NCBI GenBank assembly: GCA_964409635.1
Contig: CAYPEL010000058.1
Span: 1-15,103, forward strand
Direction: 5' to 3'
DNA: 15,103 nt
Source of the DNA: CAYPEL01 sp964409635
GTDB taxonomy: Bacteria > Pseudomonadota > Gammaproteobacteria > DSM-19610
Part shown: piece after piece, positions 6,630-14,018 of the stretch
Layout: the number at the start of each line of letters is the position of its first letter
Numbering within the stretch: the stretch's first letter is position 1
The notes under the pieces: model-generated
Seen by the model: the letters and a program-made list of their open reading frames with translations, nothing else
Told to the model about the DNA's origin: nothing
Database searches by the model: none
Made by a program: the position numbers and the translations under genes

Positions 6630-8380
6630 CCAACGCTGACCAGGTTCCTGGTGGACTTGAGATATACCGGCGATTACTCACCTACGGGTTCCCTTACTGG
6701 AAAATATTTTTCCTCGCGGTAGTCGCCATGCTGTTATTTGCTGCGACCGATACCGGGTTCGCTGCTTTGATGAAACCCATGCTGGATGGGAATTTCATCG
6801 AAAAAGATCCGGATGTCATCAAACTGGTTCCCCTGGCCTTAGTCAGTCTTTTCCTGTTCAGGGGGCTTTCCGGTTTTATTTCCCGCTACGCCATGACCTG
6901 GATCGGCCGCAACGTTATTCATACACTGCGCAGCCAAATGTACCAGCGCCTGTTGCACTTACCTTGCGGCTATTATGACAGGCAGACAACCGGACATTTA
7001 TTGTCAAAACTGACCTACGATGTTGAGCAAGTCGCAGAAGCCAGCACCAACACCATCACTATACTTATCCGTGATTCCCTGACATTACTGTTTTTGTTGG
7101 CCTATATGTTCTGGATAAGCGGCTGGTTGACAGCACTGTTTTTTATCACTGTGCCGGTCATTATTGTATTAATCCGCTATGCCGGTCACCGGTTCCGTAA
7201 AATCAGCCAGAATATTCAGGATTCAATGGGTGATTTAACCCAGTTTATAGAACAATCCATCAGCGGGCAGAAAAATATCAAGGCCTTTGATGCGCTCTCT
7301 GAACAGACCCGTCTGTTTGAAACAGTCAACCAACGTAACCGCAAACTGCATCTGAAAATGGCGCTGATTAACAGCCTCAATGCGCCGCTTGTACAGCTGG
7401 TTGCCGCCTGCATGCTGGCCTGTGTGATTTATCTTGCCACCAGGCAGTCGCTTGCCGAGCAAATTTCTGTCGGTGAATTCGTCTCTTTCATCACCGCCAT
7501 GCTGCTGATCATGCAGCCGGTAAAACGCTTGACCAACATCAATGCAGCGTTACAGCGCGGCATAGCCGCGGCGCAGAATATATTCTCCTTGCTCGATGAA
7601 CCACTCGAAATAGACAGGGGTCAAAAACAGTTAACTAGAGCGCTGGGCACGATTAGATTTGACAATGTTTCCTTTGGCTACGGGAAAACCACTGTACTCA
7701 AAAATATTGACTTAACGATCCAGGCGGGTGAGACCATCGCCCTGGTCGGGCGTTCTGGCAGTGGAAAATCAACGCTTGCAGATTTGATCCTGCGTTTTTA
7801 TGAACCCACGCAAGGCGTGATAAGCCTGGATGGTACGGATATACGCCACTTTTCCCTGGCTGATTTAAGAAGCCAAATTGCTATCGTAGGTCAGGAGGTC
7901 ATGCTATTCAACGATACCCTGGCCAATAATATTGCGCTTGGCAAGCGTCAACAGACCGAACCAAGTGACATAGAGGCGGCTGCCCTGTCGGCACACGCTA
8001 GCGAGTTTATTCAGGCTATGCCCGATGGCTTGCAAACGCGTGTGGGCGACCGGGGTATTTTACTTTCCGGCGGACAGCGGCAGCGTATCGCGATAGCCCG
8101 CGCCATCCTAAAAGATGCGCCGATTCTGATTCTGGATGAAGCCACTTCATCCCTGGACAGTGAATCTGAGCGCTATGTACAGGATGCTATCCAGACATTA
8201 CGGCAGGGTCGTACCTGTTTGATTATCGCCCATCGTCTATCAACTGTCGAAAGAGCAGACTGCATTTTTGTTCTCGATGCAGGCCGGCTTGCAGAAGCGG
8301 GCAGTCATCAGGAACTGATGCAGAAGCGAGGCCTCTATGCCGAGCTATACCGGCTGCATTTTGATGTTGACCTAGTGTGA
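6626..8380 (+). CDS. msbA: Lipid A export permease/ATP-binding protein MsbA
   Basis: A 584-residue half-transporter, full length for MsbA, which flips core-lipid A across the inner membrane as a homodimer. The membrane domain occupies about 25-315, with six predicted helices and the intracellular coupling segment RLLHLPCGYYDRQTTGHLL (108-126). The nucleotide-binding domain follows: Walker A GRSGSGKST (375-383), Q-loop glutamine at about 423 in IVGQEVMLFND, signature LSGGQRQR (480-487), Walker B ILILDEATSSLD (500-511) and the H-loop histidine in AHRLST (H536). It starts with GTG at 6626, overlapping the exbD stop by four bases, and the upstream Shine-Dalgarno is poor, so translation is probably coupled to exbD. 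Adjacency to lpxK supports MsbA over other type I ABC exporters. Confidence 0.95.
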   Translation: MTNADQVPGGLEIYRRLLTYGFPYWKIFFLAVVAMLLFAATDTGFAALMKPMLDGNFIEKDPDVIKLVPLALVSLFLFRGLSGFISRYAMTWIGRNVIHTLRSQMYQRLLHLPCGYYDRQTTGHLLSKLTYDVEQVAEASTNTITILIRDSLTLLFLLAYMFWISGWLTALFFITVPVIIVLIRYAGHRFRKISQNIQDSMGDLTQFIEQSISGQKNIKAFDALSEQTRLFETVNQRNRKLHLKMALINSLNAPLVQLVAACMLACVIYLATRQSLAEQISVGEFVSFITAMLLIMQPVKRLTNINAALQRGIAAAQNIFSLLDEPLEIDRGQKQLTRALGTIRFDNVSFGYGKTTVLKNIDLTIQAGETIALVGRSGSGKSTLADLILRFYEPTQGVISLDGTDIRHFSLADLRSQIAIVGQEVMLFNDTLANNIALGKRQQTEPSDIEAAALSAHASEFIQAMPDGLQTRVGDRGILLSGGQRQRIAIARAILKDAPILILDEATSSLDSESERYVQDAIQTLRQGRTCLIIAHRLSTVERADCIFVLDAGRLAEAGSHQELMQKRGLYAELYRLHFDVDLV

Positions 8381-9396
8381 TAAAAAGGCTTGCCGAAGGC
8401 TGGCTAAACCGGATCTGGTATCAGGCTAAGCTACCGGCATTATTGCTGTGGCCGTTGTCGTTAATTTTTTGCCTGGCTGTCAGATTACGCATCTGGTTAT
8501 ATGAACAGAATCTATTGAAATCCGAAAAACTGGCAGTACCGGTAATTGTAGTAGGTAACCTGACCGTGGGTGGTACGGGTAAAACGCCGCTGGTTCTTTG
8601 GCTGGCAACTTTCTTGCGTAAGGCGGGCTATCGGCCTGGCATTATCTGTTCGGGATATAATGGGCAAGCAACCGCCCAGCCCTTGAATGTTGTTCCGAGT
8701 ACTGACCCACAACAGGCCGGTGATGAAGCCGTATTACTGGCACAACGTTCTTCCTGTCCCGTCGTTGCTTGCAGGGATAGACTCGCAGCGGCTGGAAAGC
8801 TGCTGCAACAACACAGTTGCGATGTGCTGCTCAGTGATGATGGCTTGCAACATTACCGACTGCAGCGTGATATAGAAATACTCCTGATTGATGCAAGCCG
8901 GGGGCTTGGTAATGGCTATTGTTTACCAGCGGGCCCTTTGCGCGAGCCGGCCAAGCGGTTACAGACAGCCGATCTCGTAGTGAGTAAGGGCCGCTCTCCA
9001 CTGGCAGACTGGCACATGCAAACCCGCTGCAGTTCGGCCTATCCGCTGAACCAGCCAGGTAAGCTGATTGCACTGGACGCGTTTCTACCCGGTAAAATTC
9101 GTGCAGTGGCCGGTCTGGCCAATGCCGAGTCTTTTTTTAAATGCCTTCGAGCGGCAGGATTGGAGGTTGTGGAGGCGGGTTTTTCTGATCATCACGCCTA
9201 TTTACCCGCTGAACTGGATTTTGGTGATAATTTACCGGTTTTAATGACGGAAAAAGACGCGGTAAAATGCCGTCTTCTACGACTGGAAAATTGCTGGGCA
9301 GTTGCGTTGGAAATACAGCTGAACGATGCATTTGGTAAAACCCTGCTGCGCCTATTAACTAACCATGCGTCTTTGAGGAAAACCGACATTGGATAA
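8377..9396 (+). CDS. lpxK: Tetraacyldisaccharide 4'-kinase LpxK
   Basis: A 339-residue inner-membrane-associated kinase that phosphorylates the 4' position of tetraacyldisaccharide 1-phosphate to give lipid IVA, the sixth step of the Raetz pathway. An N-terminal hydrophobic segment (about 17-40) anchors it. The P-loop GNLTVGGTGKTP is at 60-71, AGDEAVLL at 114-121, SDDGLQHYRLQRD (153-165) carries the catalytic aspartate region, LPAGPLREP is at 183-191 and MTEKDAVKC at 290-298. Where LpxK normally reads SRGYGG after the P-loop, this protein reads CSGYNG (91-96). The start is GTG at 8377, overlapping the msbA stop by four bases with no clear Shine-Dalgarno; this implies coupling. Apart from that substitution it looks complete. 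Confidence 0.95.
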   Translation: MIKRLAEGWLNRIWYQAKLPALLLWPLSLIFCLAVRLRIWLYEQNLLKSEKLAVPVIVVGNLTVGGTGKTPLVLWLATFLRKAGYRPGIICSGYNGQATAQPLNVVPSTDPQQAGDEAVLLAQRSSCPVVACRDRLAAAGKLLQQHSCDVLLSDDGLQHYRLQRDIEILLIDASRGLGNGYCLPAGPLREPAKRLQTADLVVSKGRSPLADWHMQTRCSSAYPLNQPGKLIALDAFLPGKIRAVAGLANAESFFKCLRAAGLEVVEAGFSDHHAYLPAELDFGDNLPVLMTEKDAVKCRLLRLENCWAVALEIQLNDAFGKTLLRLLTNHASLRKTDIG

Positions 9397-9568
9397 AAAA
9401 TTACTTGATATTTTGGCCTGTCCCGTTTGCAAGGGTCCATTGGAATACCGGAAACAAGAGCAGGAGCTGATCTGTAAGGCAGACCGTCTTGCATATCCTA
9501 TTCGTGACGGCATACCGGTTATGCTTGAAGAAGAAGCGCGCTCATTTACCGCTGACGAAGTCTTATAA
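9389..9568 (+). CDS. ycaR: Trm112-like zinc-ribbon protein (YcaR family)
   Basis: A 59-residue protein read from a TTG start. It begins MDKKLLDILACPVCKGPLEY and continues with LICKADRLAYPIRDGIPVM (27-45) and EARSFTADEVL. This matches E. coli YcaR along its length. The family has a CPxC knuckle (C11 and C14) and an IPxM/L strand; eukaryotic and archaeal relatives activate methyltransferases, while the bacterial role is unsettled. GAGGAA at 9375-9380 sits eight bases before the TTG at 9389, and no ATG or GTG lies in frame near the amino end, so the TTG start is well supported. It overlaps the lpxK stop by 8 bases and is followed by kdsB after 19 bases, the usual lpxK-ycaR-kdsB order. It is easily missed because it is short and starts with TTG. 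Confidence 0.93.
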   Translation: MDKKLLDILACPVCKGPLEYRKQEQELICKADRLAYPIRDGIPVMLEEEARSFTADEVL

Positions 9569-9587
9569 CCCCTGTTTAGGAAATAGT

Positions 9588-10370
9588 ATGGCTGATGCAT
9601 TTACGGTTATTATTCCTGCGCGATATGCATCCTCGCGCTTGCCTGGCAAGCCATTACGCCCGCTAGCGGGCAAACCCATGCTGCAACATGTCCACGAGGC
9701 GGCACTTGCCAGTGGCGCAGAACAGGTTATTGTGGCCACCGATGATGCGCGCATTGATCAGGCAGCCAGGGAATTCGGGGCAGATGTCTGCATGACATCG
9801 CCTGACCATCCCAGTGGAACGGACAGACTCGCGGAGGTGGCGGCCTCGCGAGGCCTTGATGAAGAGACAATCATTGTCAATTTGCAGGGTGATGAACCTT
9901 TAATGCCACCCGAACTGCTGCAGCAGGCCGCCGGGGGACTCGCTGGCCAGGCACTCGCGCGTATTGCGACACTGGCCACACCCTTTCTTGCGGCCGGTGA
10001 ATTCTTTGACCCCAACGTGGTCAAGGTTGTCACGGATCGAAACAACTATGCCCTGTATTTCAGCCGTGCACCGATACCCTGGGATCGCGATCTGCTACAA
10101 GGTAGTACCAGGGTGTTACCGATCGGCATTCAACCCATGCGACATATTGGTATTTATGCCTACCGGGTGAGTTATTTACAAGACTATGCAAACATGCAGG
10201 CGTGTGCTCTGGAACAGGCCGAGCACCTCGAACAATTACGCGCATTGTGGTACGGAGAAAAAATCCTGGTGGCAACCGCTTCGCAACGGCCTGGCCCCGG
10301 TGTTGATACAGCCGAAGATTTGCAGATAGCAGAGGAGTTAATGCTGGCGCGTACGCATGGACATGCATAA
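9588..10370 (+). CDS. kdsB: 3-deoxy-manno-octulosonate cytidylyltransferase KdsB (CMP-Kdo synthetase)
   Basis: A 260-residue cytoplasmic enzyme that joins Kdo to CMP from CTP, making the donor used by the Kdo transferase that modifies lipid IVA. Motifs: IIPARYASSRLPGKPL (8-23, nucleotide binding), VATDDARI (49-56), HPSGTDRLAE (74-83), IVNLQGDEP (96-104), VVKVVTDRNNYALYFSRAPIPW (144-165), HIGIYAYR (186-193) and GVDTAEDL (238-245). Length is normal for KdsB. The open frame extends upstream to 9489, but the ATG at 9588 is the right start because AGGAAA lies seven bases ahead of it and the protein then begins just before the first beta strand. The lipid A substrate pathway genes lie immediately upstream. 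It is the last gene of the plus-strand run and ends 12 bases from the stop of a convergent small gene. Confidence 0.96.
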   Translation: MADAFTVIIPARYASSRLPGKPLRPLAGKPMLQHVHEAALASGAEQVIVATDDARIDQAAREFGADVCMTSPDHPSGTDRLAEVAASRGLDEETIIVNLQGDEPLMPPELLQQAAGGLAGQALARIATLATPFLAAGEFFDPNVVKVVTDRNNYALYFSRAPIPWDRDLLQGSTRVLPIGIQPMRHIGIYAYRVSYLQDYANMQACALEQAEHLEQLRALWYGEKILVATASQRPGPGVDTAEDLQIAEELMLARTHGHA

Positions 10371-10382
10371 TCAACGTACTGC

Positions 10383-10640
10383 TTAGCTATGTTCAAGCCA
10401 CGCTATAATTTCTGGCAACACCTGCTCGCTGTCAGTAAAAACCGGAATTGAAATCGTTTGCTGAACACGCCGATTCGCATTTCCAAACTGATTCATCTGG
10501 ATCGATGCCTCAGTTTTCAAAGAACGCAGGATGAGCGATTGATCAGTTTTTACATAGTCGACAATTTTATACTGGCAGCCGCAGTAAATAACTGTGCGGC
10601 CAACTAAACTTACAAACTGCGGTGGTTCAGGAGCTGTCAT
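10383..10640 (-). CDS. Small unrecognised protein (85 aa)
   Basis: I do not recognise this gene. It could start at 10661 (92 aa), but the ATG at 10640 is preferred because AAAGG (10652-10648) lies seven bases upstream. The protein is MTAPEPPQF, then VGRTVIYCGCQYKIVDYV (13-30), a DQSLILRSL strand (33-41), a polar segment with QMNQFGNANRR (48-58) and an ISIPVFTD plus WLEHS end. The composition and alternating hydrophobic strands suggest a small beta-rich cytoplasmic protein. It has a single CGC pair (C20, C22), no signal peptide and no membrane segment. It sits in reverse between kdsB and the phosphatase gene, convergent with the first and divergent from the second. Sensible composition and a good ribosome site argue that it is real. 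No function is proposed. Confidence 0.65.
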   Translation of the reverse strand: MTAPEPPQFVSLVGRTVIYCGCQYKIVDYVKTDQSLILRSLKTEASIQMNQFGNANRRVQQTISIPVFTDSEQVLPEIIAWLEHS

Positions 10641-10697
10641 AGTTAAACCTTTTGTGGCCATCCTGGCATACGCTACTTGAGTTATTTAGAATGCAAT

Positions 10698-10727
10698 CTT
10701 ACAGTTTATAAATTTTTGAAATATAGT
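10698..10727 (+). promoter_or_regulatory. Candidate promoter for the phosphatase gene, giving a nearly leaderless transcript
   Basis: CTTACA (10698-10703, 4 of 6) and TATAGT (10722-10727, 5 of 6) are 18 bases apart in a markedly AT-rich stretch. A start about seven bases after the -10 box would fall near 10734, only about three bases from the ATG at 10737. No Shine-Dalgarno is visible, which fits a leaderless message. Based on consensus only. Confidence 0.4.
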
Positions 10728-10736
10728 ATATATCTA

Positions 10737-11231
10737 ATGAATAAATATAGAGTTTTATTTGTCTGCATGGGAAATATCTGCCGTTCGCCAACCGGTCAGG
10801 GCGTTTTCGAACAGCTGATTGAACAGGCCGGCTTGACGGATCATATTGAAGTCGATTCAGCCGGCACCCATGCCTATCACAAGGGTGAACCGCCGGATAA
10901 CCGGGCGTCCAAAATAGCGCTTAAACGCGGCATAAGCCTCGATGGCCAACGCGCAAGGCGGGTATCGAGTAAGGATTTTGATCAGTTTGATTATATCCTG
11001 GCGATGGACAGCAATAATCTTCATGATCTGCTGTCTATTTGCCCCGACGAGCACCAGCACAAAGTGAGACTCTTATTAAGCTACGCTGACGGCTTAAACC
11101 TCGAAGACGTACCCGATCCCTATTATGGCGGCACAACAGGTTTTGAACGTGTCCTGGATTTGGTCGAAGAAGGTGCGCAAGGATTGTTAGGCGATATTCA
11201 AAGACGTATGGACAGTAATACGCTCAACTAA
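10737..11231 (+). CDS. Low-molecular-weight protein-tyrosine phosphatase
   Basis: A 164-residue cytoplasmic phosphatase of the LMW-PTP family. The active-site loop C-X5-R is CMGNICRSP (10-18) with nucleophile C10 and R16, the serine-rich SAGTHAYHKGEPPD segment is at 41-54, and the general-acid motif DPYYGG is at 127-132. These enzymes remove phosphate from tyrosines, often on bacterial tyrosine kinases that control polysaccharide export; no such kinase or polysaccharide genes are in the window, so the substrate is unknown. The ATG at 10737 is chosen because the family begins a few residues before VLFVCMGN; the longer frame from 10677 adds 20 residues without family character. There is no Shine-Dalgarno. 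In Pseudomonas the same gene lies between kdsB and murB. Confidence 0.93.
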   Translation: MNKYRVLFVCMGNICRSPTGQGVFEQLIEQAGLTDHIEVDSAGTHAYHKGEPPDNRASKIALKRGISLDGQRARRVSSKDFDQFDYILAMDSNNLHDLLSICPDEHQHKVRLLLSYADGLNLEDVPDPYYGGTTGFERVLDLVEEGAQGLLGDIQRRMDSNTLN

Positions 11232-11249
11232 TCCCGTAGCAGTGGCAGC

Positions 11250-11289
11250 CTTCGGTGCGCGGGTTTAAACAACGACCTTCGCGCCGAAG
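11250..11289. other. Inverted repeat between the convergent phosphatase and rne genes
   Basis: CTTCGG-TG-CGCG (11250-11261) pairs with CGCGCCGAAG (11280-11289), giving ten base pairs with a two-base bulge and a loop of 18. On the minus strand an alternative tight hairpin CTTCG-GCG-CGAAG forms from the right arm alone. There is no T run on either strand, so this may mark transcript ends of the two convergent genes without being a classical terminator. Confidence 0.35.
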
Positions 11290-11312
11290 AACGGTACTCC
11301 TGCTCTATAGGA

Positions 11313-13721
11313 TCATTCGTCACCAATCGCCGCCGGCTTGGCATCACTGGAAGCCGGTTTGGATGGCGCAACAGGTGATGGACGTGGCTCGCTGGCCTGT
11401 GGTGGAGTTGCAGGTTTATCTGCGGGCGTCTGTTTAGCTACGGGCTGTGGCGCCGGTTTATCCGTTATAGCTTGTTTGGCCGTTGGTTGTGGTACTGGTT
11501 TCTCCGCCGGAGCTTGTTTGGCTGTTGGTTGCGGTACTGGCTTGTCCGCTGGCGTTTGGTTGGCAACTTGTTGCTGCGGTGCAGGGGCAGACGAGTTATC
11601 TGCGCTACTTTCAGCAGACGTATTCTGGTTGTCATGGCGCTGTCCTGACGAGCGCCGTCTGCCGCCGCGCCTGCCGCGCCGGCTATTGCGGTTTTGCCGC
11701 GGTTTGTTCTCCGCTGTGTCGGTGCCCGCCGCATCCTGATTTTGAGTTTCTTTTACGACCGGTTTTACTTCTTTTGCTTCAGCTTTTACCGGCGCTTGCG
11801 TTGGTTTGTCAGGCGTATTTTTACTAGCAGCCCGTTTCTGTTTCGGCTGCTGCTGAGTCGGCCGGTTTGAGGGTTGCTTACGGCGGGTATTGGAAGAACT
11901 GGTACGGTTACGGTTTGAACGTGTGCTGGAGGTACTTTTTCTGGTTCGAGGCTGCCGGTTACCGCTACTGCTTGGACGCTCCTCCGGTTTGGCTTCTTCA
12001 CCTTTACCAAACAGGCTGCCCCAAAGACGGCGAATCAAGCCTGGTTTTGCCACCGCTTGGCGGACAGGTGCCGCTTGCGGGGGGGAGGGTGGCGGTGCTG
12101 GCGCTCTTGGCGCAATACGCTGGACAACAGCCTGCTCCGTGGCTGCACTCGCCGTGGTTGCCCCGATTGACTGCAGCAGCCCATCATCCTCTTCTTTGGC
12201 TTCGTCCAACATGTGGTGGCTAACAAGGCTATTCTCGCCTTGTAGCTCATCACTGCGGATCCGGCTAATATTAAAGTGAGGTGTTTCCAGGCTGGGTGTA
12301 GGGATCATTACAATGCCCATCTGCTGGCTTTTTTCCATGTTTAACAGGAGATCGCGCTTTTCATTCAGCAGGTAGGTGCCTACATCAACCGGAACCCGGG
12401 CAATAATCCGGCCGGTTTTATCTTTCATTGATTCTTCTTCAATGATTCTGAGAATAGATAGCGCGAGAGATTCAACACCGCGCACGGTACCCTGACCGGT
12501 ACAGCGCGGGCAAACAATCTGGCTGGATTCGCCAAGCGAAGGGCGCAGCCGTTGGCGTGACATTTCCAGCAGACCAAAGCGTGAAATACGCCCGACCTGG
12601 ACACGGGCACGATCCATACGCAGGGCATCCCGCAAACGGTTTTCCACTTCGCGTTGATGCTTGGTGGGTTGCATGTCGATGAAGTCGATAACAATCAGAC
12701 CGCCAATATCACGAAGCCGTAACTGACGGGCAATTTCATCTGCCGATTCGAGGTTGGTATTGAGGGCTGTTTCTTCGATATCACTACCCTTGGTTGCACG
12801 CGCCGAGTTGATATCAATTGAGATCATCGCTTCAGTATGGTCAATGACGATTGCGCCACCGGAGGGCAGGGTCACTTCCCGCTGAAACGCTGATTCAATC
12901 TGGCTCTCGATTTGATAGCGTGAGAAGAGGGGAACAGGGTCTTTATAAGTTTTTAACTTACTGAGGTTATGCGGCATGACCTGGGTCATAAACTCCCGGG
13001 CGCGCTCAAACACTTCAGTATCATCAATTAGGATTTCGCCGATATCACTGCGCAGATAGTCCCGCAGGGCACGGATAATGACGTTACTTTCCTGATAAAT
13101 CAGGAACGGCGCTGATCGTTCTGAGGCGGCTTTCTCGATTGAAGTCCAAAGGTGCATCAGGTAATCCAAATCCCACTGCAGCTCTTCAACATTACGGCCT
13201 ATACCGGCCGTGCGGACAATCAGCCCCATGTCGGCCGGACGTTCCAGTTGTGCTAACGCTTCCCGGATAAGGTTCCGGTCTTCGCCTTCAATACGCCTGG
13301 AAACTCCACCCGCGCGGGGATTGTTCGGCATCAATACCAAGTACCGGCCAGCGAGGCTGATAAAGGAAGTGAGGGCGGCGCCCTTGTTACCACGTTCTTC
13401 TTTTTCTACCTGGACAATTATTTCCTGGCCTTCAGTCAAAGCATCCTTGATGCTGACACGGCCACCGCCATCGAGCGCGCCTTCTTTGAAATAGAGTCGG
13501 GCAACTTCTTTAAGGGGGAGAAATCCGTGCCGATCGGCACCATAGTCAACAAAAGCCGCTTCAAGGCTGGGCTCGATGCGGGTTATTTTTCCTTTGTAGA
13601 CGTTAGACTTTTTTTGGCCTTTGGAGGGTACTTCTATATCAAGATCGTAAAGTTTCTGGCCGTCGACCAAAGCCACTCGCAGCTCTTCTGGCTGGGTAGC
13701 GTTGATTAGCATTCTTTTCAT
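11313..13721 (-). CDS. rne: Ribonuclease E
   Basis: An 802-residue endoribonuclease, the core of the RNA degradosome, which cuts AU-rich single-stranded RNA and matures 9S rRNA and tRNAs. The catalytic half (about 1-515) is very conserved: S1 domain at about 38-125 (YKGKITRIEPSLEAAFVDYG), catalytic aspartates D303 (SIDINSAR) and D346 (GLIVIDFIDM) at the same numbers as in E. coli, and the zinc-link CPRC (C404, C407). The C-terminal half is predicted disordered: a proline-rich linker, a likely membrane-targeting helix GLIRRLWGSLFGKGEE (561-576), arginine-rich RNA-binding tracts (about 589-630 and 675-695) and a proline/alanine repeat tail (722-774). It is shorter than the 1061-residue E. coli enzyme, mostly in this half. 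I see no recognisable enolase or PNPase docking motif. The ATG at 13721 follows a weak purine tract; a long leader lies upstream. Confidence 0.97.
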   Translation of the reverse strand: MKRMLINATQPEELRVALVDGQKLYDLDIEVPSKGQKKSNVYKGKITRIEPSLEAAFVDYGADRHGFLPLKEVARLYFKEGALDGGGRVSIKDALTEGQEIIVQVEKEERGNKGAALTSFISLAGRYLVLMPNNPRAGGVSRRIEGEDRNLIREALAQLERPADMGLIVRTAGIGRNVEELQWDLDYLMHLWTSIEKAASERSAPFLIYQESNVIIRALRDYLRSDIGEILIDDTEVFERAREFMTQVMPHNLSKLKTYKDPVPLFSRYQIESQIESAFQREVTLPSGGAIVIDHTEAMISIDINSARATKGSDIEETALNTNLESADEIARQLRLRDIGGLIVIDFIDMQPTKHQREVENRLRDALRMDRARVQVGRISRFGLLEMSRQRLRPSLGESSQIVCPRCTGQGTVRGVESLALSILRIIEEESMKDKTGRIIARVPVDVGTYLLNEKRDLLLNMEKSQQMGIVMIPTPSLETPHFNISRIRSDELQGENSLVSHHMLDEAKEEDDGLLQSIGATTASAATEQAVVQRIAPRAPAPPPSPPQAAPVRQAVAKPGLIRRLWGSLFGKGEEAKPEERPSSSGNRQPRTRKSTSSTRSNRNRTSSSNTRRKQPSNRPTQQQPKQKRAASKNTPDKPTQAPVKAEAKEVKPVVKETQNQDAAGTDTAENKPRQNRNSRRGRRGGRRRSSGQRHDNQNTSAESSADNSSAPAPQQQVANQTPADKPVPQPTAKQAPAEKPVPQPTAKQAITDKPAPQPVAKQTPADKPATPPQASEPRPSPVAPSKPASSDAKPAAIGDE
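11400..11558 (-). repeat. In-frame tandem repeats in the rne tail (14-residue unit)
   Basis: Residues 722-735, 736-749 and 750-763 of RNase E are near-copies of a 14-residue unit (QTPADKPVPQPTAK, QAPAEKPVPQPTAK, QAITDKPAPQPVAK), followed by a partial fourth (QTPADKPATPP, 764-774). At DNA level these are 42-base direct repeats that have diverged slightly. The unit is a proline/alanine/lysine spacer with no catalytic motif. Copy number is likely to vary between strains by slippage or recombination. Confidence 0.85.
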
Positions 13722-14018
13722 AATAGGGTTCTCTCACATGCTCGACTGTGAGCTTACGCAATTTGCCCGCTAATCGGGGAGCAGCACTGCCGTTATACGT
13801 TTTGGCAACGGGCAACACTTGCCACGCCACACATCTGTAGCAGCTGATAAAGAATCCGATGAGCAAAGTAGAAGCGGTTAACACAGGAGCATTATTCAGT
13901 AAGTTAATATTAAAAACATTCGCAGGAAATTCGTTTCCCTGCCAGCTTCCGGGACGTCACGCCGTTAAGCAGTAAAAGGGTCGCACTCAGTTATTGATAA
14001 ATCCTGAGGGCTGATAAA

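Noticed and set aside
9489..9587. Upstream extension of kdsB, giving 293 residues.
   Set aside because: The extra segment is the ycaR coding sequence in another frame. The ATG at 9588 has a Shine-Dalgarno and gives the normal length.
11338..12279. Several plus-strand open frames (60-133 residues) opposite the rne tail.
   Set aside because: They are shadows caused by the GC-rich, low-complexity repeats of the RNase E C-terminal coding sequence. None has a family motif or good ribosome site.
13639..13884. 81-residue minus-strand frame overlapping the rne start and leader.
   Set aside because: It runs out of frame into rne and crosses the leader hairpins. No family character or ribosome site was seen.
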